5,531 nucleotides of DNA from JADLEX01 sp964586775 (GTDB lineage: Bacteria > Lernaellota > Lernaellaia > JACKCT01), in the NCBI GenBank assembly GCA_964586775.1, contig CAZPJD010000223.1:1-5531 (forward strand). Reading direction: 5' to 3'. Both the position numbers and the translations under genes were made by a program. How positions within the stretch are numbered: the first letter of the stretch is position 1; every line of letters starts with the position of its first letter. The notes under the pieces were generated by a model. The model was not told the origin of the DNA. It did no database searches and worked only from the letters and a program-made list of their open reading frames with translations. Positions 1-5,388 of the stretch are shown here, one piece after another.

Positions 1-200
1 TTTTTCACGCGAACGATCACGGCCTTGTGCACATCGCCCTTTTTGACCTTGCCGTTCGGGATCGCTTCACGCACCGACACGACGATCACATCGCCGACGG
101 TGGCGTACTTGCGCTTACTGCCGCCGAGCACCTTGATGCAACGCAGCCTGCGAGCCCCGGAATTGTCGGCCACCGAGAGCGTGGTCAAATGCTGAATCAT
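1..200 (-). CDS. rplN: 50S ribosomal protein L14, N-terminal fragment (3' end outside window)
   Basis: L14 binds 23S rRNA, contacts L19 and forms part of an intersubunit bridge. The first 66 codons plus two bases are present, about half of the usual 122 residues. The start is MIQHLTTLSVADNSGARRLR, with VADNSGA (10-16) a family signature, followed by CIKVLGGSKRKYATVGDVIV (21-40), VREAIPNGKVKKGDV (43-57) and KAVIVRVK. The chosen ATG has a GGGGTGA stretch four bases upstream, a reasonable though imperfect Shine-Dalgarno match, and the N-terminus aligns with the family. It follows rpsQ by 31 bp, the usual order. rplX would be expected next, outside the window. Confidence 0.96.
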   Translation of the reverse strand, partial: MIQHLTTLSVADNSGARRLRCIKVLGGSKRKYATVGDVIVVSVREAIPNGKVKKGDVHKAVIVRVK

Positions 201-231
201 GACGTCACCCCAACCCGATACGCGCCGGCCG

Positions 232-501
232 TTACACGGCCGCCCGCTCGATGATCTTCTTCACCGCCCAGCGCTTCGTCGCCGACAGCGGACGCGATTC
301 GATGAGCACCACCGTGTCGCCGGTCTTGCACTCGTTGGCCTCGTCGTGCGCCTTGTAGCTCTTGTGGCGCTTGATGACCTTGCCGTAGAGCGGGTGCTTG
401 TAGACGCGCGACACGCGGACCACGATGGTCTTGTCCATCTTGTCGCTGGTCACGACACCCTGAATCGTCCGCCGCTTCGCGGTCTTTTTCGCCTCGGCCA
501 T
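232..501 (-). CDS. rpsQ: 30S ribosomal protein S17
   Basis: S17 is an early 16S rRNA-binding protein with an OB fold that helps fold the 5' and central domains. The 89 residues match the family. After a short lysine-rich start (MAEAKKTAKRR), the hallmarks are GVVTSDKMDKTIVVRVSRV (15-33), HPLYGKVIKRHKSYKAHDE (36-54), the loop NECKTGD (56-62) and the signature VLIESRPLSATKRW (65-78). The ATG overlaps the rpmC stop by one base and has a strong GGAGG six bases upstream inside rpmC, so it is likely translated by coupling. The stop is TAA, 31 bp before rplN. Nothing is missing. Confidence 0.98.
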   Translation of the reverse strand: MAEAKKTAKRRTIQGVVTSDKMDKTIVVRVSRVYKHPLYGKVIKRHKSYKAHDEANECKTGDTVVLIESRPLSATKRWAVKKIIERAAV

Positions 502-701
502 CAGCGACCTCCCGCCGTGTGACGCTCGCGGCGCAGCGTGGCGACGCGGGCGATGTCGCGACGCACGGCTTTCATGCGTCCGGTGTTTTCGAGTTGCCCG
601 GTGAAGAACTGAAAACGCAGGTTGAAGTATTCACCCTTCAGATCTTCCTGCTTCTGGGCGAGTTCCTCGTCCGACAGTTTGCGGAATTCCTCAGCCTTCA
701 T
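501..701 (-). CDS. rpmC: 50S ribosomal protein L29
   Basis: L29 is a small, mostly helical protein beside L23 at the tunnel exit. The 66-residue product forms the expected two-helix hairpin: KAEEFRKLSDEELAQKQEDLKGEYFNLRFQ, the turn FFTGQLENTGRM (32-43) and the second helix KAVRRDIARVATLRRER. The start ATG lies inside rplP (11-base overlap), with GAGG six bases upstream. The TGA stop shares one base with the rpsQ ATG (TGATG). The final HTAGGR is a short tail whose codons also supply the rpsQ Shine-Dalgarno sequence. It is intact and ordinary. Confidence 0.96.
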   Translation of the reverse strand: MKAEEFRKLSDEELAQKQEDLKGEYFNLRFQFFTGQLENTGRMKAVRRDIARVATLRRERHTAGGR

Positions 702-1113
702 GTGTCGCCTCGCGAATCACGATCTTGGTCCGGATCGGCAGCTTCGAGGCCGCCAATTTGAGCGCCGACACCGCCAGCGCCGTGTCGATGCCCTGCATTT
801 CGTACAACATGCGGCCGGGCTTCACGCTCGCCACCCATTCCTCCGGCGCGCCCTTGCCCTTGCCCATGCGCGTTTCCGCGGGTTTCTTGGTCAGGGGCTT
901 GTCGGGGAACACGCGGATCCAGATCCGGCCGCCGCGCTTGACCGAACGGGTCATCGCGATACGGGCCGCCTCGATCTGCCGGGCCGTGAGCCAACCGTCC
1001 TGCACCGCCTGAAGCCCGTAATCGCCAAAATCCAGGTTGCTTCCGCGCGTGGCCTGGCCGGCGCGGCGTCCCTTCATCTGCTTGCGGTACTTCGTCTTCT
1101 TCGGCGACAGCAT
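691..1113 (-). CDS. rplP: 50S ribosomal protein L16
   Basis: L16 joins late in 50S assembly and helps position tRNAs in the A and P sites. The 140-residue protein is of normal length (136-140). It starts MLSPKKTKYRKQMKGR, has LTARQIEAARIAMTRSVKRG (42-61), IWIRVFPDKPLTKKPAETR (64-82) and MGKGKG (83-88). Arg82 is the counterpart of E. coli Arg81, the residue hydroxylated by YcfD/RoxA there; whether it is modified here is unknown. LYEM (103-106) and AASKLPIRTKIV (121-132) complete the family pattern. The ATG has AGAGGA eight bases upstream. The last eleven bases overlap the start of rpmC, and the rpmC binding site lies within the rplP coding sequence, so the two should be translationally coupled. 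Confidence 0.98.
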   Translation of the reverse strand: MLSPKKTKYRKQMKGRRAGQATRGSNLDFGDYGLQAVQDGWLTARQIEAARIAMTRSVKRGGRIWIRVFPDKPLTKKPAETRMGKGKGAPEEWVASVKPGRMLYEMQGIDTALAVSALKLAASKLPIRTKIVIREATHEG

Positions 1114-1125
1114 TGTATTCGTCCT

Positions 1126-1187
1126 CTAGTCGCGCCGGGGCTTTCGCGCACCCGCCGCCAAATTTCGTTCGTCCCGCTCCGCCGCGA
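1126..1187 (-). other. rpsC-rplP spacer; possible -1 frame extension of the S3 tail
   Basis: This is most of the 74-bp gap between rpsC and rplP (1114-1187). Read in the -1 frame relative to rpsC it stays open from before the rpsC TGA and gives ERDERNLAAGARKPRRD before a TAG at 1126-1128, whose bases run straight into the rplP ribosome binding site (TAGAGGA). S3 proteins often carry a variable, charged, basic tail, and the resulting spacing of 12 bases to rplP would resemble neighbouring junctions. It may equally be an ordinary spacer. Third-position GC does not decide between frames. No slippery heptamer is evident. Confidence 0.2.
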
Positions 1188-1817
1188 TCAGCGGAGGTCG
1201 GCCTCTCCGTGATAGATCCACACCTTCACGCCGATCACGCCGTAGGTCGTGCGCGCGTGATACTGGCCGTAGTTGATGTCCGCCTTCAGCGTGTGCAGGG
1301 GAACGCTGCCCTCGCGGTACTGCTCGAAGCGGCTCATCTCCGCTCCGCCCAAGCGCCCCGAGCACGCGACGCGCACGCCCTTCGCGCCCAGCTTCATCGC
1401 GTTGGTCACCGCGCGCTTCATGGCGCGGCGGAACGCGATGCGGCGCTGGAGCTGGTTGCCGATGTTCTCGGCCACGAGCTGCGCGTCCAGATCCGCCCGA
1501 CGCACTTCCTGCACCTTGATGAAGATGTCGCGGTCGGCCATGTGACGCAGCTTCTTTTGCAGCGTCTCGAGTTCCTGGCCTTTGCGCCCGATGATCACGC
1601 CCGGCCGAGCCGTGTAGATCACGATCGTCATCTTGTTGTGCGTGCGCTCGATCTCGATGCGCGACACGCTCGCGGCGGCCAGCTTGTCCTTGAGGTAGGC
1701 GCGGATGCGCAAATCCTCGTGGAGCTGCTTCGCGTAGCCCTTGTCCGCGTACCACCGCGAATTCCAGTCGCGGATGATGCCGAGGCGCAAACCGTTCGGG
1801 TGCGTTTTTTGACCCAC
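1188..1817 (-). CDS. rpsC: 30S ribosomal protein S3
   Basis: S3 lies at the mRNA entry channel of the 30S head and contributes to mRNA unwinding. The product is 209 residues, starting at GTG (MGQKTHPNGLRLGIIRDW), which fits the family N-terminus and a strong binding site. The KH type 2 domain has its GxxG loop at G77-R78-K79-G80 inside PGVIIGRKGQE. FRRAMKR (129-135) contains the arginines and lysine equivalent to E. coli R131, R132 and K135, implicated in helicase activity. The C-terminal domain has CSGRLGGAEMSR (152-163), EGSVPLHTLKADINYG (169-184) and TTYGVIGVKVWIYHGE (190-205). It ends four residues later (ADLR), short of E. coli's 233. A 74-bp gap follows whose -1 frame could encode a basic tail. 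Confidence 0.97.
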   Translation of the reverse strand: MGQKTHPNGLRLGIIRDWNSRWYADKGYAKQLHEDLRIRAYLKDKLAAASVSRIEIERTHNKMTIVIYTARPGVIIGRKGQELETLQKKLRHMADRDIFIKVQEVRRADLDAQLVAENIGNQLQRRIAFRRAMKRAVTNAMKLGAKGVRVACSGRLGGAEMSRFEQYREGSVPLHTLKADINYGQYHARTTYGVIGVKVWIYHGEADLR

Positions 1818-1823
1818 CGTCGT

Positions 1824-1829
1824 CTCCTT
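1824..1829 (-). promoter_or_regulatory. Ribosome binding site of rpsC, overlapping the rplV stop
   Basis: The minus strand reads AAGGAG, then six bases, then GTG. The first two A bases belong to the TAA stop of rplV. This strong Shine-Dalgarno match at good spacing fixes the rpsC start at the GTG codon rather than at an internal ATG, and implies that ribosomes ending rplV can re-initiate on rpsC. Confidence 0.85.
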
Positions 1830-2163
1830 AATCCCGTTCGTCCAGCACGATCGTGAAATGGGCCGTGCGTTTGAGAATCCGATTGATGCGCCCCTGCGAG
1901 CGCGTCATGATGCGTTTGAGCGTCGGGCCGCCGTCGACCATCACGCGCTTGACGTAAAGGTCGTCGATGTTGACGCCACCCCGGGCCGTGGCGTTGGCGA
2001 TTGCCGACGACAGCAGCTTCTTGAGCAGCACGGCGGTCTTCTTGGGCGTGAACGCGAGGATGCCCATGGCCTCGTTCACGTCCTTGCCCCGGATCAGATC
2101 CGCGACGAGCCGCCCCTTGAAGGGCGACACCCGCTGAAATCTCGCAATCGCTTTCACTTCCAT
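1828..2163 (-). CDS. rplV: 50S ribosomal protein L22
   Basis: L22 is an early 50S assembly protein; its long beta-hairpin lines the exit tunnel near the macrolide site. The 111-residue protein aligns without gaps to E. coli L22 (110). Visible hallmarks are FKGRLVADLIRGKDV (15-29), AIANA (55-59), NIDDLYVKRVMVDGGPTLKR (65-84) and RILKRTAH (95-102). The hairpin tip reads RIMTRSQGRI at 84-93 where E. coli has RIMPRAKGRA, so the normally conserved Pro87 is Thr and Lys90 is Gln. The ATG has GGAGG seven bases upstream. The TAA stop is part of the rpsC ribosome binding site (TAAGGAG). The assignment is certain; the effect of the hairpin changes is unknown. Confidence 0.98.
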   Translation of the reverse strand: MEVKAIARFQRVSPFKGRLVADLIRGKDVNEAMGILAFTPKKTAVLLKKLLSSAIANATARGGVNIDDLYVKRVMVDGGPTLKRIMTRSQGRINRILKRTAHFTIVLDERD

Positions 2164-2232
2164 CTCACTGCCTCCAACTCGGCCAGCCAGCCGGGCTCCG
2201 CCGCGCCGTTTTGCGCCGCGGGCGCCGCGATC
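2164..2232 (-). other. rpsS-rplV spacer, 69 bp
   Basis: This GC-rich spacer holds the rplV binding site (GGAGG, 2171-2175) and a short potential stem GCGCC/GGCGC with a three-base loop at 2213-2225. There is no T-run after the stem, so a terminator is unlikely, and no promoter is apparent. It is in frame with both flanking genes and contains no stop codon of its own and no ATG, GTG or TTG in that frame before the rplV ATG. Confidence 0.5.
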
Positions 2233-2511
2233 TTACTTCTTGGCCGCCTTGCGATCCGCCGCGTGGCCGTGAAAGGTCCGCGTCGGGGCGAATTCGCCAA
2301 GCTTGTGACCGACCATGTTCTCCGTCACGAACACCGGCACGAACTTCTTGCCGTTGTGCACCGCGAAGGTCAGCCCCACGAACTCCGGAAGAACCGTCGA
2401 CCGGCGTGACCAGGTCTTGATCAGCGAGCGGTCGCGCACGTCCAGGGCGTGATTCACCTTCGCCTGCAGGTGCTCGTCCACAAAAGGTCCCTTTTTCACC
2501 GAACGCGGCAT
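2233..2511 (-). CDS. rpsS: 30S ribosomal protein S19
   Basis: S19 binds 16S rRNA in the 30S head together with S13 and faces the A-site tRNA. The 92 residues match family length. Family hallmarks are MPRSVKKGPFVDEHL at the start, IKTWSRRSTVLPEFVG (31-46), VHNGKKFVPVFVTENMVGHK (51-70) and LGEFAPTRTFHGH (71-83), then a short basic tail ADRKAAKK. A purine-rich GGGAGAGGG precedes the ATG by four bases, 22 bp after the rplB stop. The stop TAA is followed by 69 bp before rplV; that spacer is in the same reading frame as both genes and has no other stop, so only this TAA separates them. The protein itself is unremarkable. Confidence 0.98.
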   Translation of the reverse strand: MPRSVKKGPFVDEHLQAKVNHALDVRDRSLIKTWSRRSTVLPEFVGLTFAVHNGKKFVPVFVTENMVGHKLGEFAPTRTFHGHAADRKAAKK

Positions 2512-2533
2512 GCGTCCCTCTCCCTGCGCGGCG

Positions 2534-3358
2534 TTACTTGCCGCGACGCTTGACGATGTACTTGCCCGACGTTTTGTTCCGTCGCGTCTTGTAGCCCTTC
2601 GCCGGCTGGCCCCACGGCGAGCACGGGTGGCGTCCGCCGCTCGTGCGTCCCTCGCCGCCGCCCATCGGATGATCGACCGGGTTCTTGGCGACGCCGCGCA
2701 CGTGGCCGCGCCGTCCGAGCCAGCGGGTGCGGCCCGCTTTGCCGATCGAGATGTTCGAGTGGTCGTTGTTGCCGACCTGCCCGATCGTCGCGCGGCATTC
2801 GCGGCGGAACCGGCGCAGCTCGCCCGACGGGAGCTTGAGAAGGACGAAGTCGCCTTCCTTGCCCATCACCTGCGCGAAGTTGCCCGCGGAGCGCGCCACC
2901 TGGCCACCCTTGCCGATCTTCATCTCGACATTGTGCACGAAGGTGCCGTCGGGGATGTTGCGCATCGGCAGCGTGTTGCCCGGCCGGATGTCGGCGTTCT
3001 CGTCCGACAGGACGCGGTCGCCGACCTTGAGCTGCTCGGGGGCGATGATGTAGCGCTTTTCGCCATCCACGTAATGCAGCAGGGCGATGCGGCAGGTGCG
3101 GTTCGGATCGTATTCGATCGCGGCGACCTTCGCGGGAATCCCGATCTTGTCGCGCTTGAAATCGATGATCCGGTACGCGCGCTTGGCGCCGCCGCCCCGG
3201 CTGTACGCCGTGAGCCGACCGGTGTTGTTTCGTCCGCCGGATTTGTGCAGAGGCTCCAGAAGCGCGCGCTCGGGCGTGGACTTCGTGACCTCTGTGAAAT
3301 CGCTGGCGGTCATGTACCGCCTGGCGGGACTCGTTGGCTTGTATGTCTTGATCGCCAT
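2534..3358 (-). CDS. rplB: 50S ribosomal protein L2
   Basis: L2 is one of the most conserved large-subunit proteins; it binds 23S rRNA near the peptidyl transferase centre and supports subunit association. The 274-residue product has the family's full length (E. coli 273). It begins MAIKTYKPTSPARRY, has the OB-fold segment with GGGAKRAYRIIDFKRD (55-70), EYDPNR (82-87), PGNTLPMRNIP (126-136), NVEMKIGKGGQVARSAG (143-159), and the near-universal NPVDHPMGGGEGR (226-238). His230 is the equivalent of the functionally important His229 (mature numbering) in E. coli. Met232 stands where E. coli has His. The end, GRHPCSPWG then a basic tail KTRRNK...KRRGK, is typical. GAGGA lies just before the ATG, 26 bp after rplW. 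Stop TAA. Confidence 0.99.
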   Translation of the reverse strand: MAIKTYKPTSPARRYMTASDFTEVTKSTPERALLEPLHKSGGRNNTGRLTAYSRGGGAKRAYRIIDFKRDKIGIPAKVAAIEYDPNRTCRIALLHYVDGEKRYIIAPEQLKVGDRVLSDENADIRPGNTLPMRNIPDGTFVHNVEMKIGKGGQVARSAGNFAQVMGKEGDFVLLKLPSGELRRFRRECRATIGQVGNNDHSNISIGKAGRTRWLGRRGHVRGVAKNPVDHPMGGGEGRTSGGRHPCSPWGQPAKGYKTRRNKTSGKYIVKRRGK

Positions 3359-3384
3359 GCCTTCCTCTTCGCCGTCCTCGGGGA

Positions 3385-3684
3385 TCAGGCGCCCTCGAAG
3401 AAGTCAATGGTTTGTCCCTTGGCCAGCTTGACGACCGCCTTTTTCCAATTGGGCTGCCGACCGAACTGACGACCTCGCCGCTTGTTTTTTCCCCGCATGA
3501 GGGATGTTTTCACGTCCAGCACCTGCACGCCGTCGAAGAGCTGCTCGATCGCCTGGCGGATTTCCACCTTGTTGGCGTCCATCGCGACTTCGAATACGTG
3601 ATGATTCGCGTCTTCCTTGGCCAGGTTCGCCTTTTCGGTGATGACCGGCCGCTTGATGATGTGGTGGGGGTCCCGGGTGATCAT
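3385..3684 (-). CDS. rplW: 50S ribosomal protein L23
   Basis: L23 sits at the exit of the nascent peptide tunnel and is the docking site for trigger factor and SRP. The 99-residue protein is of normal length. The N-terminal IIKRPVITEKA (9-19) is the family signature; Glu17 corresponds to E. coli Glu18, the trigger-factor contact. The core EIRQAIEQLFDGVQVLDVKT is followed by the basic extended loop RGKNKRRGRQFGRQ (64-77), which reaches into 23S rRNA, and then NWKKAVVKLAKGQTIDFFEG. The ATG overlaps the rplD stop as ATGA, with GGAGG eight bases upstream inside rplD, a classic coupled start. The stop is TGA. All key family features are present. Confidence 0.97.
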   Translation of the reverse strand: MITRDPHHIIKRPVITEKANLAKEDANHHVFEVAMDANKVEIRQAIEQLFDGVQVLDVKTSLMRGKNKRRGRQFGRQPNWKKAVVKLAKGQTIDFFEGA

Positions 3685-4301
3685 TGGGCGAACCTCCCCT
3701 CGATCTTCGCCACCGCGTCGCGCGTCATGACGACGCGGTCGTAGCGCAGCAGGTCGTAGACGTTGAGCCCCTCGACCGGCAGCACCTTGACGAACGGGAT
3801 GTTGCGGGCGCTCTTTTCGATCTTTTCGTCGCGCCCCGCGATGATGACGAGCCCGTTGGTCACGCCGAGGCCCGCGAGGATCTGGACGAGTTTTTTCGTC
3901 TTGATCTCGTCGAGGGCGATCTCGTTCACCACGGTGAGCTTGTTCTCGGCGACCTTCATCGACAGCGCGCTCTGCACCGCGAGACGCCGGACCTTTTTGG
4001 GGATCTTGTAAGACCAGTCCTTGGGCTCGATGTTGTGGATGTGACCGCCGCCCACGCGAACGCCGGAGCGCGCGGAGCCGGCGCGGGCGCGGCCCGTGCC
4101 CTTTTGGCGATACATCTTGGAACCCGTGAAATCGACCTCGGAGCGGCCCTTGGTCTTCTTGGTCCCGGCGCGCCGGTTGGCGAGCTGGTTGCGGACAACT
4201 TCCCAGAACAGGTGGGGCTTCACCTCGGCGCCGAACACCTTGTCCGACAGATCGACGTGATCCACTTTCTGGCTGCCCGTGTTCAAAACATCGTGTTTCA
4301 T
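3681..4301 (-). CDS. rplD: 50S ribosomal protein L4
   Basis: L4 is an early 23S rRNA-binding protein whose loop lines the peptide exit tunnel; in E. coli it also represses the S10 operon. The 206-residue product has the tunnel loop KMYRQKGTGRARAGS at 62-76, then RVGGG (82-86), WSYKIPKKVRRLA (96-108), a Rossmann-like second half with a LVIIAG strand, and VVMTRDAV near the end. The start chosen is the ATG with AAGGA nine bases upstream; the open frame runs much further upstream, but only through rplC in another frame, so the extension is an artefact. After RVGGG it reads HIHNIEPKDW where many L4 proteins have a FGP-type segment. Its stop overlaps rplW (ATGA). Autogenous control by L4 is known in gammaproteobacteria and is not demonstrated here. 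Confidence 0.97.
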   Translation of the reverse strand: MKHDVLNTGSQKVDHVDLSDKVFGAEVKPHLFWEVVRNQLANRRAGTKKTKGRSEVDFTGSKMYRQKGTGRARAGSARSGVRVGGGHIHNIEPKDWSYKIPKKVRRLAVQSALSMKVAENKLTVVNEIALDEIKTKKLVQILAGLGVTNGLVIIAGRDEKIEKSARNIPFVKVLPVEGLNVYDLLRYDRVVMTRDAVAKIEGRFAQ

Positions 4302-4321
4302 GTTCGTTTGTCCTTGCCCGG

Positions 4322-4960
4322 TCACTTCGTCTTCTTGACGGTCTCGTGAACCGTCACGATGCCGTTGCGGTGACCCGGCACTCCGCCGAGCAGAAAGATC
4401 AGATGGTTCGACGCGTCCACCCGGAACACGCGGATGCGCTGCACGGTCCGCGTCTTGTTGCCGAGCTGGCCCGGCATCCGGCGACCCGGAACGACGCGCG
4501 ACGGCGCGGCCGAGGTGCCGATCGATCCCGACTCGCGGCGATTCTTGGAGCCGTGCGACATGGGGCCGCGGCCGAAGTGGTTGCGCTTCACGTTGCCCGC
4601 GAAGCCCTTGCCGACCGACACGCCCTGCACGTCGACCAATTCGCCCTCGGCGAAGAGTTCGACCGTGATCGCCTGGCCGACCTTGTAGTCCTTCGGGTTT
4701 TCCACCCGGAATTCCTTGAGGGTCCGGTATGCGGCTTTCGTGGGAAGGTGCTTTTTGAACTGGCCGGCGTCGGGCCGGTTCAGCTTTTTCGCCTCGACCT
4801 CGCCGAAGCCCACCTGAATCGCGTCGTAGCCGTCGGCGTCCGCGCTCTTGACGCGCACGACGACGCCCGGATCCGCCTTGATGACCGACAGCGCGTGACG
4901 GCGGCCCGACTCGTCGTAGGCCTGCGTCATGCCCATCTTTTTGCCGACAATGCCTTTCAT
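4322..4960 (-). CDS. rplC: 50S ribosomal protein L3
   Basis: L3 is an early assembly protein of the 50S subunit; its central extension reaches close to the peptidyl transferase centre. The 212-residue protein matches family length (about 206-215). It starts MKGIVGKKMGMTQ, as L3 does, has the GKGFAGNVKR motif at residues 117-126, and the extended loop with GPMSHGSKNRRESGSIGT (132-149) followed by PSRVVPGRRMPGQLG. The Gln methylated by PrmB in E. coli (Q150 in SIGQ) is replaced by Thr149, so this modification should be absent; a non-Gln residue is common outside gammaproteobacteria. The ATG is preceded by GGAG seven bases upstream, inside the end of rpsJ, and overlaps the rpsJ stop by one base. 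The stop is TGA, 20 bp before rplD. Confidence 0.98.
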   Translation of the reverse strand: MKGIVGKKMGMTQAYDESGRRHALSVIKADPGVVVRVKSADADGYDAIQVGFGEVEAKKLNRPDAGQFKKHLPTKAAYRTLKEFRVENPKDYKVGQAITVELFAEGELVDVQGVSVGKGFAGNVKRNHFGRGPMSHGSKNRRESGSIGTSAAPSRVVPGRRMPGQLGNKTRTVQRIRVFRVDASNHLIFLLGGVPGHRNGIVTVHETVKKTK

Positions 4961-5283
4961 CAGCGGGCTCCACTGTTGATCAGCTTGATGTCCACATCGA
5001 CGCCGGGCGACAGTTCCAGTTTGCCCATCGCCTCCATCGTCTCCTGCGTCGTGTCGAAGATCTCGATCAGACGCTTGTGCGTGCGGATCTCGAACTGCTC
5101 GCGGCTCTTCTTGTCGACGTGCGGTCCGCGCAGAACGCAGAACTTCTCGATCTTGGTCGGCAGGGGGATCGGCCCCGAGACGTGAGCGCCGCTGCGCTTC
5201 GCGGACTCGGCGATCTCCTTGGACGACTTGTCCAGAAGCTTGTGATCGTACGCCTTGAGCCGAATTCGGATTCTCTGTTTCAT
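4960..5283 (-). CDS. rpsJ: 30S ribosomal protein S10
   Basis: S10 is a protein of the 30S head and, in many bacteria, also the NusE subunit of the NusB-NusE antitermination complex. The 107-residue product is close to the usual 102-105. It opens with KQRIRIRLKAYDHKLLD, carries GPIPLPT at residues 37-43, then the long loop PHVDKKSREQFE (54-65) and EIRTHKRL, all family hallmarks, and ends in the beta strand GVDVDIKL plus a short INSGAR tail. The ATG is preceded by a modest Shine-Dalgarno-like GGGAAGAGA. It is the first gene of the S10 cluster after a 105-bp spacer from tuf, and its TGA stop shares one base with the rplC ATG (TGATG), which suggests translational coupling. Nothing in it is broken or unusual. 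Confidence 0.98.
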   Translation of the reverse strand: MKQRIRIRLKAYDHKLLDKSSKEIAESAKRSGAHVSGPIPLPTKIEKFCVLRGPHVDKKSREQFEIRTHKRLIEIFDTTQETMEAMGKLELSPGVDVDIKLINSGAR

Positions 5284-5388
5284 GTCTCTTCCCGTCCGCT
5301 TCCCGCCCGGCCGTGCCGGCGATGACGATGGGCTCCTTGAAAACCGTTTGCCGCCGCGCGGTCGATGCCGCGCGGCCGGCGAAATTCC
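5284..5388 (-). promoter_or_regulatory. tuf-rpsJ intergenic leader with strong stem-loop
   Basis: This 105-bp spacer separates tuf from the S10 gene cluster. Starting eight bases after the tuf stop, the minus strand holds GCCGGCCGCGCGG, a six-base loop CATCGA, and CCGCGCGGCGGC (5350-5380): twelve G-C or C-G pairs with one bulged G. It is followed by AAACGGTTTTC, so a run of four T lies about six bases after the stem, which is weak for an intrinsic terminator. A smaller stem, CCGGC/GCCGG with a three-base loop, lies at 5307-5319. It could be a partial terminator, an attenuator, an RNA-processing or stability element, or the S10 leader. I see no convincing -35/-10 promoter pair. The structure is visible; the regulatory role is inferred. 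Confidence 0.4.

Noticed and set aside
1188..1755. The main body of the -1 frame open reading frame inside rpsC as a separate gene
   Set aside because: It lies within the S3 coding region and is Arg/Gly-rich without a family. Only its last 20 or so codons, beyond the S3 stop, merited a note.
1113..1856. A 247-codon plus-strand open frame opposite rpsC
   Set aside because: Antisense to the S3 gene, no family resemblance, His/Arg/Val/Leu-rich shadow composition.
2496..3407. A 303-codon minus-strand open frame overlapping rplB in another frame
   Set aside because: The true L2 frame is unambiguous. This product is Arg/Gly/Gln-rich with no domain and is explained by codon bias in rplB.
2510..3469. 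A 319-codon plus-strand open frame opposite rplB and rplW
   Set aside because: It is antisense to two highly conserved ribosomal protein genes, has an Ala/Arg/Val-rich composition typical of GC-rich shadows, and no recognisable family.
3681..4973. A 430-codon minus-strand open frame covering rplC and rplD
   Set aside because: Only the last 206 codons are L4. The upstream part runs through rplC in the wrong frame and gives a low-complexity Arg/Gly-rich sequence; the rplD ATG has its own binding site.
5350..5380. The tuf-rpsJ stem-loop as a strong intrinsic terminator
   Set aside because: The stem is strong, but it is followed by AAACGG and only four T, so it was recorded as a regulatory structure of unknown role.
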